A DNA stretch of 64,000 nucleotides from Oleispira sp963933055 (lineage in GTDB: Bacteria > Pseudomonadota > Gammaproteobacteria > Pseudomonadales > Oceanobacteraceae). The notes beneath the pieces are model-generated. The model ran no database searches, was not told the DNA's origin, and was given only the letters and a program-made list of their open reading frames with translations. The DNA lies in contig CAWVSY010000010.1 of assembly GCA_963933055.1 (NCBI GenBank), positions 13,210-77,209 on the forward strand, read 5' to 3'. The position numbers were made by a program, and so were the translations under genes. Of this stretch, positions 26,901 to 34,574 are shown piece by piece (within the stretch, counting starts at the first letter, position 1; each line of letters begins with the position of its first letter).

Positions 26901-27017
26901 GATTGGAAGGTTACCTACATTGATGGCACGACTGAGGTGATTAATTTCACACTGCCAGACGTACCGTTAATTAATACGAGCGGTCCATTTCCGGTACTGG
27001 ATTTTGGCAGCCTATAA
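23967..27017 (+). CDS. Large uncharacterised lipoprotein (1016 residues)
   Basis: A signal peptide with lipobox LLACS (Cys20) marks it as a lipoprotein; Asp at positions +2 and +3 after Cys would, by E. coli rules, favour the inner membrane, though marine genera may differ. The rest is long and soluble, helical in the first half and beta-rich in the second (about 400-1016), with Cys pairs CQVKAGC, CKVGGRDC and C-x11-C that suit disulfides outside the cytoplasm. I recognise no domain. The start at 23967 (GGGAA upstream) fits the signal peptide. It lies 16 bp before mlaA, so the two are probably one operon, suggesting an envelope role. Confidence 0.8.
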   Translation: MHSVLRSFVTLSLVVTLLACSDDSSKSFRATQLQGWVGAQGLDSAQVIVNQISESGQVAVDANGIYLGNRESTDSDSKFVATFKEGESTLIIARGQVANVDRDKKNPATRILCQVKAGCAHNGSNYGFAAYYPATSGFEWRSIVFNPTDGSRNNVNALTTMAAAFAYAYDVNSNSVNNIQFNDVFTAYDIVLANSLLSNLFGMNDLVGDLPANLTRLNNLDANYAGAQNQIRYGALLSALQQLELEYNATNLAVTDPDFITKVAAEYVQDEGQLFYRTETTVREVTLEKLYRIAHDNLLAIAPTVSNSGIRQLVNAEVTRLSENLEFARTQTADTKTSAAADELDQLLSESELSSINIGLEKTKLFVNSINDFHANFWTDGYKAQIDAYRAMLKGMSDTHKDTLDALVQDFSLVQEYYVTCKVGGRDCAEAKFADLEARSSRYDSNSKVLTFDDGNLTVSQKLANLAVNSSAAVSASNAIDILIVGTLTRGDLVLKLDHSYNDTAKTSIKTASSMRIYYSQKVSEVPQQDMTIEGYEIIWSNFQLYDQTAVGTDTETDLSGSFKIFYRGLRDPQVPEPNNSELRFNVEGWTLSSKIGDKVSDSIKDGEVTSLIISAKASNADTYYPSADTPKKFANLDGFFTTNDDVKVTEIDDLLTYRLGTEVLVFGAKSVEVQTIDFLNAKGKNTRYRFYPNSLIEDKRDANGNGNTDEVLTMHLIEECQLDEVTDSVIKCGAKSRVFEARNLQKTINDLWKLGAFQKTDVDGRGSYAIDFPTTEVNGCLNLDTLAGTQSLKGTLIDQQVLGLDSLRFTSEVSLQDDEQVTLPRTLFDMKIVAPKEDKYKINMALSHNFTSTIADSTANAQVLLGSGTKTNVLRFGYDTSADFANSGTYSVLRSGIELTLADGREVVENQDLTAFFSQTYSDDVDYKIVENEKGLAERCILPVTEAFKKDTLDDQVYYLNYRSIVYGTVRLDSGAGDWKVTYIDGTTEVINFTLPDVPLINTSGPFPVLDFGSL

Positions 27018-27033
27018 AATGAAAGGGAGTATT

Positions 27034-27849
27034 ATGTCATTAAAAGGATTTTATAGTGCATGCCTTTGGTTGTTCATCAGCAGCTTTGCGTCTTACGCCA
27101 TGGCTGCTGATGAAATTAATGACCCTTGGCAGGGGATGAATCGTTCTATCTTTGAATTTAACGAAGGCTTAGATACTTATGTTGCTAAGCCTTTGGCTCA
27201 AGGGTATCAAACGGTTACGCCACAGGTTGTTGATACGGGTATAACCAATTTCTTTTCAAACTTAGAAGATGTTCTGATTGTCGTTAATGATATTTTTCAG
27301 CTAAAACCCATTCAGGCCGCTTCTGATACGGCGCGTTTTTTGGTCAATTCTACTATTGGTTTATTAGGTTTCTTCGATGTAGCAAGTCACATAGGCTTGC
27401 CTAAACATGATGAAGACCTTGGCCAAACGCTAGGCTACTGGGGTGTTGGCGCTGGGCCTTACATTATGTTGCCTTTTCTTGGGCCTAGTAATGTTCGCGA
27501 TACGTTTGGTATTGCTGGAGATGCAACAACCGGTCTTGGTTATACTAATTTAGGTGAGACCGCGGGTCAGTCATTTGCTTTGTGGTCATTACGAAATGTT
27601 GATGTTCGTGCAGACTTGATTGCTTCAGAAGGTCTGATATCAGGCGAACGCTATACGTTCTTCCGCAGTTTTTATCAACAGCGCCGAGCATTTTTAGTCA
27701 ACGACGGTCAGGTATCAGACGAATTTGAAGATGAGTTTAATGATGATTTTGACGACGATTTTGGTGATGGCTTAGACGATAGCGTTGAAGATGACTTTGC
27801 TGAAGAGAATTTTGAGAACCAAGCGTTAGAGAGCAGCGAAGGTTTATAA
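27034..27849 (+). CDS. mlaA: MlaA (VacJ) family protein
   Basis: 271 residues. The MlaA core is clear: NDPWQGMNRSIFEFNEGLD, NFFSNLEDV, ARFLVNSTIGLLGFFDVASH and DLGQTLGYWGVGAGPYIMLPFLGPS. MlaA removes mislocalised phospholipid from the outer leaflet of the outer membrane and passes it to MlaC. Here the signal peptide ends AMA-AD and has no lipobox Cys, so unlike E. coli MlaA it should be a non-lipidated protein. The C-terminal 40 residues are extremely rich in Asp and Glu. The start at 27034 follows AAAGGGAG. The other mla genes are not adjacent. Confidence 0.93.
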   Translation: MSLKGFYSACLWLFISSFASYAMAADEINDPWQGMNRSIFEFNEGLDTYVAKPLAQGYQTVTPQVVDTGITNFFSNLEDVLIVVNDIFQLKPIQAASDTARFLVNSTIGLLGFFDVASHIGLPKHDEDLGQTLGYWGVGAGPYIMLPFLGPSNVRDTFGIAGDATTGLGYTNLGETAGQSFALWSLRNVDVRADLIASEGLISGERYTFFRSFYQQRRAFLVNDGQVSDEFEDEFNDDFDDDFGDGLDDSVEDDFAEENFENQALESSEGL

Positions 27850-27904
27850 TTTATCCTGCCTTATGCCGTTTTTTATTGAAAAGTGAATCGTTATTGAAGG
27901 GTGA

Positions 27905-27931
27905 GCAGGGGATTTCCCTGCACGCTCTTTT
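27905..27931 (+). terminator. Probable terminator of mlaA
   Basis: GCAGGG (27905-27910) pairs with CCCTGC (27916-27921) around GATTT, and a CTCTTTT tract follows. Confidence 0.65.
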
Positions 27932-27934
27932 AAC

Positions 27935-28270
27935 TCAAAGGTATTGATCAATACTGACGCCGTAGTGGAAGGTCTCTTCAGTTTGACGAACAATGCGTAA
28001 AACGGTGGCTTGTGCGTGCAAAGGTGGAATATCTTCACTGCCACTATTAATAACAAGGGTAATTTGACTATTGATTTCGATAGCTTCTGAGCACTCAATT
28101 AACGCTCCTTTACTGCTTAAATCTAAGCAATTCGCTTCAAACTCATTGCTTTTATATTGAATCTTGCAATTGGTAGAAACTTGCATACGAATAAAATCAC
28201 GCTTTTCGCTGTAGTCTTTAGAGGTATTACTCATGTTAAGAGATCCTTTTTTGTTATTGTCTTGGCTCAT
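27935..28270 (-). CDS. PilZ domain protein
   Basis: 111 residues. A PilZ domain fills most of the chain, with the R-x3-R motif (KRDFIRMQV) followed by DLSSKGALIE (D/N-x-S-x2-G). Both cyclic di-GMP-binding motifs are intact, so it should bind the nucleotide. The C-terminal strand is HYGVSIDQYL. The long start at 28270 lacks a good site; an ATG at 28234 has AAGGA nine bases upstream and gives 99 residues. It is divergent from the rssB-like gene with a 7-1-7 palindrome between them. Confidence 0.88.
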   Translation of the reverse strand: MSQDNNKKGSLNMSNTSKDYSEKRDFIRMQVSTNCKIQYKSNEFEANCLDLSSKGALIECSEAIEINSQITLVINSGSEDIPPLHAQATVLRIVRQTEETFHYGVSIDQYL

Positions 28271-28330
28271 GCTATCACCGCTTTAAATATTTGAAAATGG
28301 TCAAATCATTAAACTATCGTTCATAGACAG

Positions 28331-28345
28331 TGTCATAGTATGACA
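28331..28345. promoter_or_regulatory. 7-1-7 palindrome between divergent genes
   Basis: TGTCATAGTATGACA is a perfect inverted repeat around a central G. It lies in the 240 bp spacer between the PilZ gene and the rssB-like gene and has the shape of an operator for a dimeric regulator; the regulator is unknown. Confidence 0.45.
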
Positions 28346-28512
28346 GTAGCTGACTATATGAACATTGGCATTAACTATGCCAAAAGTTAGTAAAAAAATA
28401 TTAATGTCTTAATTAGCCAGTATAGCCCTTATCCAGGATTGCACTGTTTGCTGGTTACGAGTATGGTTCGCGCATAATTTTGAAAGCATAAAATCCCTGT
28501 GGGAGTAACTTG

Positions 28513-29679
28513 ATGAAAGCTCGTTTACTGGTCATCGATGATGAGGCGATGGTTCGCGATAGCATGGTGGCTTATCTAGAAGATAGCGGTTACCACGTCG
28601 ATGCGGTAGATAGTGGACAAGCGGGATTGCTGTTTATAGAACAGCATCCAATCGATTTGATTTTATGCGATTTAAGAATGCCGAGCCTTGATGGACTAGA
28701 GGTCTTAAGACAAGTAAAAGAACGTCCTGATAATATTCCTGTCATCGTGGTATCGGGTGCGGGCGTTATGGATGATGTGCTGCAGGCACTGCGCTTAGGT
28801 GCGAGCGATTATTTGGTAAAACCGATATTAGACATGGCGGTGCTAGAGCATTCGGTGCAGCGTAATTTGGCGCTGGTGGTTTTGGAGAAGCAAAACCATG
28901 AATATCGAGACCATTTAGAAAGTGTTAATCGTGAATTACGAAATGGTTTGGATGAATTGCGCAGTGATCAGCAAGCGGGTCGCAAGGTGCAAATGAAAAT
29001 GCTCCCTGAGTTTATTGACGAGAAGGGGTTGAGTTTTCAGCATGTGATTAAACCTTCTTTAATGTTGAGTGGGGATTTTTTAGATTATTTCCCACTTGAT
29101 GATGAGCATTATGGTTGTTATATCGCCGATGTTTCTGGCCATGGCGCTTCGTCTGCCTTTGTTACGGTATTGCTTAAAAACCTAACATACCGCTTACGCC
29201 GCAACTTAAGGCGTGGATCCAGTGATGACCTTTATCATCCAATGAAGGTTCTACAGCGCATCAACGAAGAGCTTTTAGATACTGAGTGCGGTAAGCACCT
29301 GACAATTGTCTACGGTGTTTTGAATTGGAAAACCCTACAGTTTAATTACAGTGTTGGTGCTCATTTTCCGATGCCTATCTTGTATACCGGCGGGAAGGCC
29401 CAATATTTAGAAGGACGAGGTATGCCCATAGGGCTATTTCGTGATGCGCAGTACCAGGATTATTCTATGCAGCTGCCGAATGAATTTACCTTGTCGATGT
29501 TTTCCGATGGGGTATTAGAATTACTTACTTTGCCAAGCTTGGCAGAAAAAGAAAAATATCTGCTCGACCTGATTGAAAAGGAAGCAGGAAAACATGAATC
29601 TATTGTTCGTGCCTTAGCCATCGATAGCGATGCTGTTGTCCCGGATGATGTGGCATTAATGACCATTGTCAGGGTTTGA
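28513..29679 (+). CDS. rssB: RssB-like response regulator with PP2C/SpoIIE phosphatase domain
   Basis: 388 residues. The N-terminal receiver domain (1-120) has DDE near residue 8, the phospho-acceptor Asp in LILCDLRMPSLDG, and Lys in YLVKP. A linker helix follows, then a PP2C-type serine phosphatase domain with GDFLDYFPLDD, ADVSGHGASS, FSDGVLEL and PDDVALM, whose metal-binding Asp residues look intact. E. coli RssB lost them and delivers RpoS to ClpXP; the Pseudomonas form acts with an anti-sigma antagonist. Here the next gene is that STAS partner, 1 bp away, so a phosphatase controlling the STAS protein is likely. Confidence 0.88.
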   Translation: MKARLLVIDDEAMVRDSMVAYLEDSGYHVDAVDSGQAGLLFIEQHPIDLILCDLRMPSLDGLEVLRQVKERPDNIPVIVVSGAGVMDDVLQALRLGASDYLVKPILDMAVLEHSVQRNLALVVLEKQNHEYRDHLESVNRELRNGLDELRSDQQAGRKVQMKMLPEFIDEKGLSFQHVIKPSLMLSGDFLDYFPLDDEHYGCYIADVSGHGASSAFVTVLLKNLTYRLRRNLRRGSSDDLYHPMKVLQRINEELLDTECGKHLTIVYGVLNWKTLQFNYSVGAHFPMPILYTGGKAQYLEGRGMPIGLFRDAQYQDYSMQLPNEFTLSMFSDGVLELLTLPSLAEKEKYLLDLIEKEAGKHESIVRALAIDSDAVVPDDVALMTIVRV

Positions 29680-29680
29680 T

Positions 29681-30181
29681 ATGACTCCAGGAAAAATCGA
29701 AGTTGCTGAAAATAGCGGTGTGTATGTTATTAAGTTAAGCGGTGATGTGCGACTTAATATGTGCTCTGCTTTAGAACAGTATTTAGATCGAATGTTCGAT
29801 GATGAGCACTTTAAAAATGTTCTGATTGATCTTTCTCAGGCTGAGGGTGTTGATAGTACGACCCTTGGGCAGTTGGCGAAAATATCAATTATTGGTCAGC
29901 AAAAGTTCAATCTGATTCCAAGTATTATTACTCCGCGTCCTGACATTACTCGAATTTTGCTCAGTATGGGCTTTGACCGCGTATTTGATTTATTGATGGA
30001 TGAAACGGCAGAGGTGGGTGAGTTTGATGAGTTGACTTGCCCGCAAGAAAATGAAAGTTTAGTCAAAGAGAAAGTCATTGCCGCTCATGAAATTTTGATG
30101 AGTCTGAATGAAGATAATAAAAATACCTTTCAAGAATTGGTAGACTGTTTACAAGATAATAATAATAACCCTGGGAGGTAG
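29681..30181 (+). CDS. STAS domain anti-anti-sigma factor (RssC-like)
   Basis: 166 residues. The STAS domain spans about 1-105: GVYVIKLSGDVRL, LIDLSQAEGVDSTTLGQLA with the phosphorylatable Ser/Thr, then MGFDRVFDLL. A 55-residue helical C-terminal extension follows. By family it is the substrate of the neighbouring PP2C phosphatase and would bind or release a partner switch protein, probably bearing on RpoS or biofilm output; no kinase or anti-sigma gene is adjacent. The start at 29681 follows CAGGG. Confidence 0.85.
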   Translation: MTPGKIEVAENSGVYVIKLSGDVRLNMCSALEQYLDRMFDDEHFKNVLIDLSQAEGVDSTTLGQLAKISIIGQQKFNLIPSIITPRPDITRILLSMGFDRVFDLLMDETAEVGEFDELTCPQENESLVKEKVIAAHEILMSLNEDNKNTFQELVDCLQDNNNNPGR

Positions 30182-30182
30182 T

Positions 30183-31214
30183 GTGGAAGTAATACAAGCA
30201 GCAGTCATTGGTGGAGGCAGTTTCGGTACCGCAATTGCGAGTATTCTAGCGACCAATGGTATAACGACCCGTCAGTGGATGCGTAACGAAGACGTCGCGC
30301 AGTCGATTAATCAACATCATGAAAATCCTCAGTATTTGCCAGAGGTTGTGCTTCATTCTAGCTTAGAAGCAACAACCGATTTAGAACGTGCTATTTCTGG
30401 TGCTCAGCTTATTTTTGTATCCGTACCCAGTAAGTCATTTCGCAGCGTCGTTCATCAGCTGAAGCCCTTATTACAACCAGGGCAATGTTTAATCAGCACT
30501 ACCAAAGGCATTGAGCCTGATGGCTTCAACTTAATGAGTCAAGTGCTAATGGATGAGTGTCCTGGGCACTCTGTGGCTGTATTGAGTGGGCCTAATTTAG
30601 CCAAAGAAATCGGCCGTAAACAGCTCACGGCGACGGTTGTGGCAAGTGACGATGGCAGTTTGCGCATCGCGGTTCAAAATGCCCTCGGCTGTGACTATTT
30701 TCGAGTCTATGCCTCTGATGATATGTACGGTGTGGAACTCAGTGGTGCCTTAAAAAATATCTATGCGATTGTTTCGGGCTTTATTGCCGCGTTAGGTATG
30801 GGTGAAAATACCAAAAGCATGATTATTACTCGCAGCTTGGCTGAAATGAGTCGCTTTGCGGTTGCCCAGGGGGCTAACCCATTGACGTTTTTAGGTCTTG
30901 CCGGCGTTGGCGACCTGGTCGTGACCTGCATGTCACCGCAGAGTCGCAATTATCGTGTTGGCTTTGCCATCGGGGAAGGTAAAAGTTTAGAAGAAGCCGT
31001 CGAAGAACTAGGGGAAGTCGCGGAAGGTGTTAACACCTTGCGCTATATCAATACGAAATCTGAGCAGCTTGGTATATATATGCCTCTTGTAAAAGGTGCA
31101 TATGCTGTTTTGTTTGCTCATGTCGATCCTAGGTTGGTTGCAAAAGAATTAATGACGGGTGAAAACACGTCAGATGTTGAGTTCGCGTTAGCTAAATCAG
31201 AAATTGGAGAATGA
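30183..31214 (+). CDS. gpsA: Glycerol-3-phosphate dehydrogenase [NAD(P)+]
   Basis: 343 residues, full length. The dinucleotide loop is VIGGGSFGTAIAS near residue 8; the catalytic Lys region is VELSGALKNIYAI and the C-terminal substrate site includes GLAGVGDLVVTC and SRNYRVGFAIGEG. It reduces dihydroxyacetone phosphate to sn-glycerol 3-phosphate, the entry to phospholipid synthesis. It starts with GTG after GGGAGGTA, 1 bp after the STAS gene, so the two genes and those downstream form one operon. Confidence 0.96.
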   Translation: MEVIQAAVIGGGSFGTAIASILATNGITTRQWMRNEDVAQSINQHHENPQYLPEVVLHSSLEATTDLERAISGAQLIFVSVPSKSFRSVVHQLKPLLQPGQCLISTTKGIEPDGFNLMSQVLMDECPGHSVAVLSGPNLAKEIGRKQLTATVVASDDGSLRIAVQNALGCDYFRVYASDDMYGVELSGALKNIYAIVSGFIAALGMGENTKSMIITRSLAEMSRFAVAQGANPLTFLGLAGVGDLVVTCMSPQSRNYRVGFAIGEGKSLEEAVEELGEVAEGVNTLRYINTKSEQLGIYMPLVKGAYAVLFAHVDPRLVAKELMTGENTSDVEFALAKSEIGE

Positions 31215-31217
31215 TCT

Positions 31218-31523
31218 ATGAGTGATATGAACGAAATTAAGCAAAGCATTGAATCGGATGCATTCTGGCTGAGAACATTATTTGTAATTTTGTATTCAGT
31301 GGTTTATCGCATTCTTGATATGGTGGTATTGTTTTTAGTGATCGTGCAGTGGGGCTTTACCTTAGCGACGGGCAAAGTTAACCCAGCTTTGGATCAATTT
31401 AGTGCTGGACTTGCGCGCTATATTGGACAAATTGTTGAATACATCACAGGTCACTCTGAAACAAAACCCTTTCCTTTTACTGATTGGCCAACCCCTGAAA
31501 GTGATATGTCAACGGAGCAGTAG
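31218..31523 (+). CDS. DUF4389 family membrane protein
   Basis: 101 residues. A hydrophobic segment (FVILYSVVYRILDMVVLFLVIVQWGF in two stretches) is followed by NPALDQFSAGLARYIGQIVEYITGHSETKPFPF, the DUF4389 pattern. The function is unknown; probably an inner-membrane protein. It is placed 3 bp after gpsA and overlaps sixA by one base. Confidence 0.85.
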   Translation: MSDMNEIKQSIESDAFWLRTLFVILYSVVYRILDMVVLFLVIVQWGFTLATGKVNPALDQFSAGLARYIGQIVEYITGHSETKPFPFTDWPTPESDMSTEQ

Positions 31524-31984
31524 TGAAACTCTACTTAATACGACATGGTGAAGCCGTTAGTGGCAATACCTATGATGTGAATCGCCCATTAACTGCACGA
31601 GGCGCGCAACGCGCCCAGCGTGCGGCTAATTGGCTTGCAAAAACAATCGAAGGCCCCGTCAGTATCTGGGCCAGTCCTTATTTGCGAACTCAGCAAACGG
31701 CGGAACCTATTGCCAAGGCACTTGATGCTGACATCGTTTCCCATCATTGCTTGCAGCCAGAAATGACCCCGCAAAAAGTCGTTGATGAGCTAATCGCTGA
31801 ACATCAAAATATCATTCTAATAACCCACTTACCGTTGGTTGGACACTTGGCTTCGCTATTGATTGATGGCGAGATTTTTGATCAGCCTTGGTCGCCTACA
31901 GAAATTTGGCAGTTAGAAGGTGATGTTTTTGCGGCGGGCTGTTTAGAAAATACCGATGTTTGGTATCCTGCGCTCGAAGAATAA
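31523..31984 (+). CDS. sixA: Phosphohistidine phosphatase SixA
   Basis: 153 residues of the histidine phosphatase fold: LIRHGEA at the N terminus holds the catalytic His, SPYLRTQQTAEP carries the conserved Arg, and ITHLPLVGHLASLL the second His. SixA removes phosphate from phosphohistidine proteins, acting on the nitrogen PTS protein NPr in E. coli. The GTG start overlaps the stop of the DUF4389 gene (TAGTG), so it is coupled. It is the last gene of the rssB-to-sixA run. Confidence 0.92.
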   Translation: MKLYLIRHGEAVSGNTYDVNRPLTARGAQRAQRAANWLAKTIEGPVSIWASPYLRTQQTAEPIAKALDADIVSHHCLQPEMTPQKVVDELIAEHQNIILITHLPLVGHLASLLIDGEIFDQPWSPTEIWQLEGDVFAAGCLENTDVWYPALEE

Positions 31985-32078
31985 ATCTTTCATTCTTGGC
32001 AAGTGACCACCTTGTTTTCTGTCACATACCTGTTAGCGTACGTAGACTTTACAGCTACCATGATTGCCAATATTCAAG

Positions 32079-32879
32079 ATGAAAGAAATTCTGCATTTTT
32101 CCCATGCGAATGGTTTCCCTGCGGGTTGCTATGATACTTTATTATCTTATCTCAAAGATGATTTTCAAATCGGCAGCATTGATCGCCTTGGTCATGATGA
32201 AAATTACCCTGTTACCAACAACTGGGAATACTTAGTACGTCAGCTTATTGATCATTTTGAACATCATTATGATCAACCTGTTTATGCGGTTGGCCATTCT
32301 TTAGGCGGTGTATTAAGCATGATGGTCGCAGCGCAACGTCCAGACTTAGTGAAAGGTTTAATCATGCTGGATGCCCCTTTTTTAACCGCCTTTGAAGCGT
32401 TTGGTGTCAACTGGATCAAACGCCTTGGCTTGATTGATAAAGTGACGCCAGCAGGGCGTACGTTGGGGCGTAAAGAGCAGTGGGATTCGCTAGAACATAC
32501 GGCTCGTTATTTTAAAAGCAAAAAACTATTCAATGCCTTTGATGAGCGCTGTTTGCGTGATTATATTGAGCAAGGAACAATGCCGCTGAGTCATGGCCGC
32601 CGCCAATTGCACTTTGATGCTGCGACTGAAATATCTATTTATCGTACAATTCCTGATAACCTCCATCATACCAAGCGATTACCGATGCCGAGTTTGGCCA
32701 TTGCCGGAAAATACAGCGATGTATTTAAAAAGCACCATGCCTTCAAAATGCAGCGTCAGCTTGGTATGGAGGTGCATTGGCTAGAAGGGTCGCACATGTT
32801 TCCGCTAGAGCAACCTACCGCCACCGCTAAGCTCATTAAAGAAAATATCATGCGCTGGAGTAAACAATATGGCCGTTAA
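32079..32879 (+). CDS. Alpha/beta-hydrolase
   Basis: 266 residues. The chain opens with EILHFSHANGFPAGCYDTLL (oxyanion region), has the nucleophile elbow VGHSLGGVLS near residue 82, and a C-terminal SHMFPLEQP with the catalytic His. Substrate unknown; esterase or lipase-like activity is likely. The ATG at 32079 is preferred to a TTG upstream, although no strong ribosome binding site is seen. It overlaps the next hydrolase gene by 11 bp. Confidence 0.85.
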   Translation: MKEILHFSHANGFPAGCYDTLLSYLKDDFQIGSIDRLGHDENYPVTNNWEYLVRQLIDHFEHHYDQPVYAVGHSLGGVLSMMVAAQRPDLVKGLIMLDAPFLTAFEAFGVNWIKRLGLIDKVTPAGRTLGRKEQWDSLEHTARYFKSKKLFNAFDERCLRDYIEQGTMPLSHGRRQLHFDAATEISIYRTIPDNLHHTKRLPMPSLAIAGKYSDVFKKHHAFKMQRQLGMEVHWLEGSHMFPLEQPTATAKLIKENIMRWSKQYGR

Positions 32880-33795
32880 GCAGGCACACTTCAATTTCGA
32901 AACGACCGTCACATTGCCATCGGGCCAAGTGGTCTTGCAAGACTGGGGATCAGAAACAGCGCCCGTGGTTATTTGTTTGCATGGCTGGCTAGATAATCTA
33001 GCCAGTTTTTATCCATTGGCCGAAGAATTGGCTCAGGATTTCCATTTATTATTAGTCGATTTACCTGGTCACGGTCGTGCTGAACCTTTGCCTGTGGGTG
33101 GACATTATTACATTTGGCAAAATATTGAATTGTTGCAGCAGTTATTAGTTCAGCAGAATATCACGCAGGCGCATTTGCTTGGGCACTCGATGGGGGGGGT
33201 CATTGCTAGTCTATTTGCAGGTACTTTTAGCGACCAGGTCAGCAGCCTGCTATTACTTGATTCGTTAGGGCCCATGGTTGATAACGCGAAAGATGCCCCT
33301 AAGCAATTAGCAAAAGCAATATTGGATGAACAAAGACCCAATTCGCCTTTGCGTATTTTTCCAACCCTCGACGAAGCATTAGCGGCTCGTAAAAAGTCAT
33401 CCCCTGGCATGAGCGATAAAGCACTATTGCCAATCGTAGAGCGCAATTTGAAAACAGTGATTGGTGGTTATAGCTGGTCAACGGATATTCGTCTACGCCA
33501 GGCATCTAAAATTCGCTTAACGGAAGCGCAAGTTGAAGGATTCTTTAGAGGAATAATGGCCCCGGTTCAGCTTCTCTTGGCTGACCAAGGCATTATTCCG
33601 AAGCCTTGGTTAGAAAAAAGAAAGACTTATCTTGCTAATGTGAAACAAGCAACCGTTAAGGGTCATCATCATTTTCATGCTGAATTAGAGGGGGTCCAGC
33701 AGAGCGCTCTATTGATTCGTGACTTTATCTTGAGCGTTATTGCCGATAGCTGTTCTAGTCCTTCTTCTAATGCCTGTGCTAGTGAGCCAAATTAA
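32869..33795 (+). CDS. Alpha/beta-hydrolase
   Basis: 308 residues. HGWLDNLASFYPLAEEL gives the oxyanion loop, LLGHSMGGVIASLFAG the nucleophile elbow, and GHHHFHAE the C-terminal His region. It is closest in style to the MhpC/PldB-type hydrolases annotated in Pseudomonas as serine hydrolases. Substrate unknown. It overlaps the upstream hydrolase by 11 bp and the downstream DUF1461 gene by one base, so the three genes are one translationally coupled operon. Confidence 0.87.
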   Translation: MAVKQAHFNFETTVTLPSGQVVLQDWGSETAPVVICLHGWLDNLASFYPLAEELAQDFHLLLVDLPGHGRAEPLPVGGHYYIWQNIELLQQLLVQQNITQAHLLGHSMGGVIASLFAGTFSDQVSSLLLLDSLGPMVDNAKDAPKQLAKAILDEQRPNSPLRIFPTLDEALAARKKSSPGMSDKALLPIVERNLKTVIGGYSWSTDIRLRQASKIRLTEAQVEGFFRGIMAPVQLLLADQGIIPKPWLEKRKTYLANVKQATVKGHHHFHAELEGVQQSALLIRDFILSVIADSCSSPSSNACASEPN

Positions 33796-34574
33796 TGGCC
33801 TCGACAAATAGCATTAAGCAGCAAAATACTCAGAAAAAAAGGGCGGCATTGTTCAATCTTCGAGCCTTCTTTTTATTAGTCGTAAGCTTTCTCTTAGCGC
33901 TTTATGCGGCTTGGATAATCAGTGCATCTTTCGGCTATGGTTATTCTTTTTGGTATGGTTTTTATGACAGTAAGCAACACATCGAGCGGTATGCGCCGGA
34001 GAATCGATTCCGTCATGGTTTTGAGCATACGACAGTCGCAGAACATAAAGCCTTGTTTCAGAAGATTGTTGAAAGCGTGCATAATGATGGCGAAGGGCTA
34101 TCCGACATTCATTATGCTTATGGCACTAATACCATTCCATTATTACACGATGCCGAAATCATTCATTTGCAAGATGTCGCTCATTTAATTAATCACGTTC
34201 ACCACTTAGGCATTGGCTTGTTATTGGTTTTTGCCGCACTTTACCTTAACCATTTAATGGCGATGCGGCGGTACGGGAATTTGATTAATAGCCATAGCCA
34301 GCTCATTATAGTCGCCGCCTTGGCATGCCTTATTGCCTTGATATTTTTTATCGTGGGCGCTAAAAGTATTTTCTATCAGATGCACATCTTGATTTTTCCT
34401 GCTGACCATCAATGGTTCTTTTATTATCAGGATTCATTAATGAGCACGTTAATGAAAGCGCCTGACTTATTCGCAGGTATTGCCGTACAAATACTCTTCA
34501 TCGCAATACTGTTATTTGCCTTGGGCTTGTGGGCACATCATGGCTTACAACGTACAGTTGAAGCGCAAGATTAA
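33795..34574 (+). CDS. DUF1461 family integral membrane protein
   Basis: 259 residues with an N-terminal membrane segment, an exported loop of about 90 residues and three further membrane segments. The signature HILIFPADHQWFFYYQDSLMSTL near residue 200 is typical of the family (TIGR01906). Probably an inner-membrane protein of unknown function. It follows two hydrolases with one-base overlap and ends 4 bp into the convergent rluA gene. Confidence 0.82.
   Translation: MASTNSIKQQNTQKKRAALFNLRAFFLLVVSFLLALYAAWIISASFGYGYSFWYGFYDSKQHIERYAPENRFRHGFEHTTVAEHKALFQKIVESVHNDGEGLSDIHYAYGTNTIPLLHDAEIIHLQDVAHLINHVHHLGIGLLLVFAALYLNHLMAMRRYGNLINSHSQLIIVAALACLIALIFFIVGAKSIFYQMHILIFPADHQWFFYYQDSLMSTLMKAPDLFAGIAVQILFIAILLFALGLWAHHGLQRTVEAQD

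Noticed and set aside
32079..34574. Biosynthetic or degradation cluster around the two hydrolases
   Set aside because: Two coupled hydrolases and a DUF1461 protein form an operon, but there are no dehydrogenases, ligases or regulators to suggest a defined pathway.
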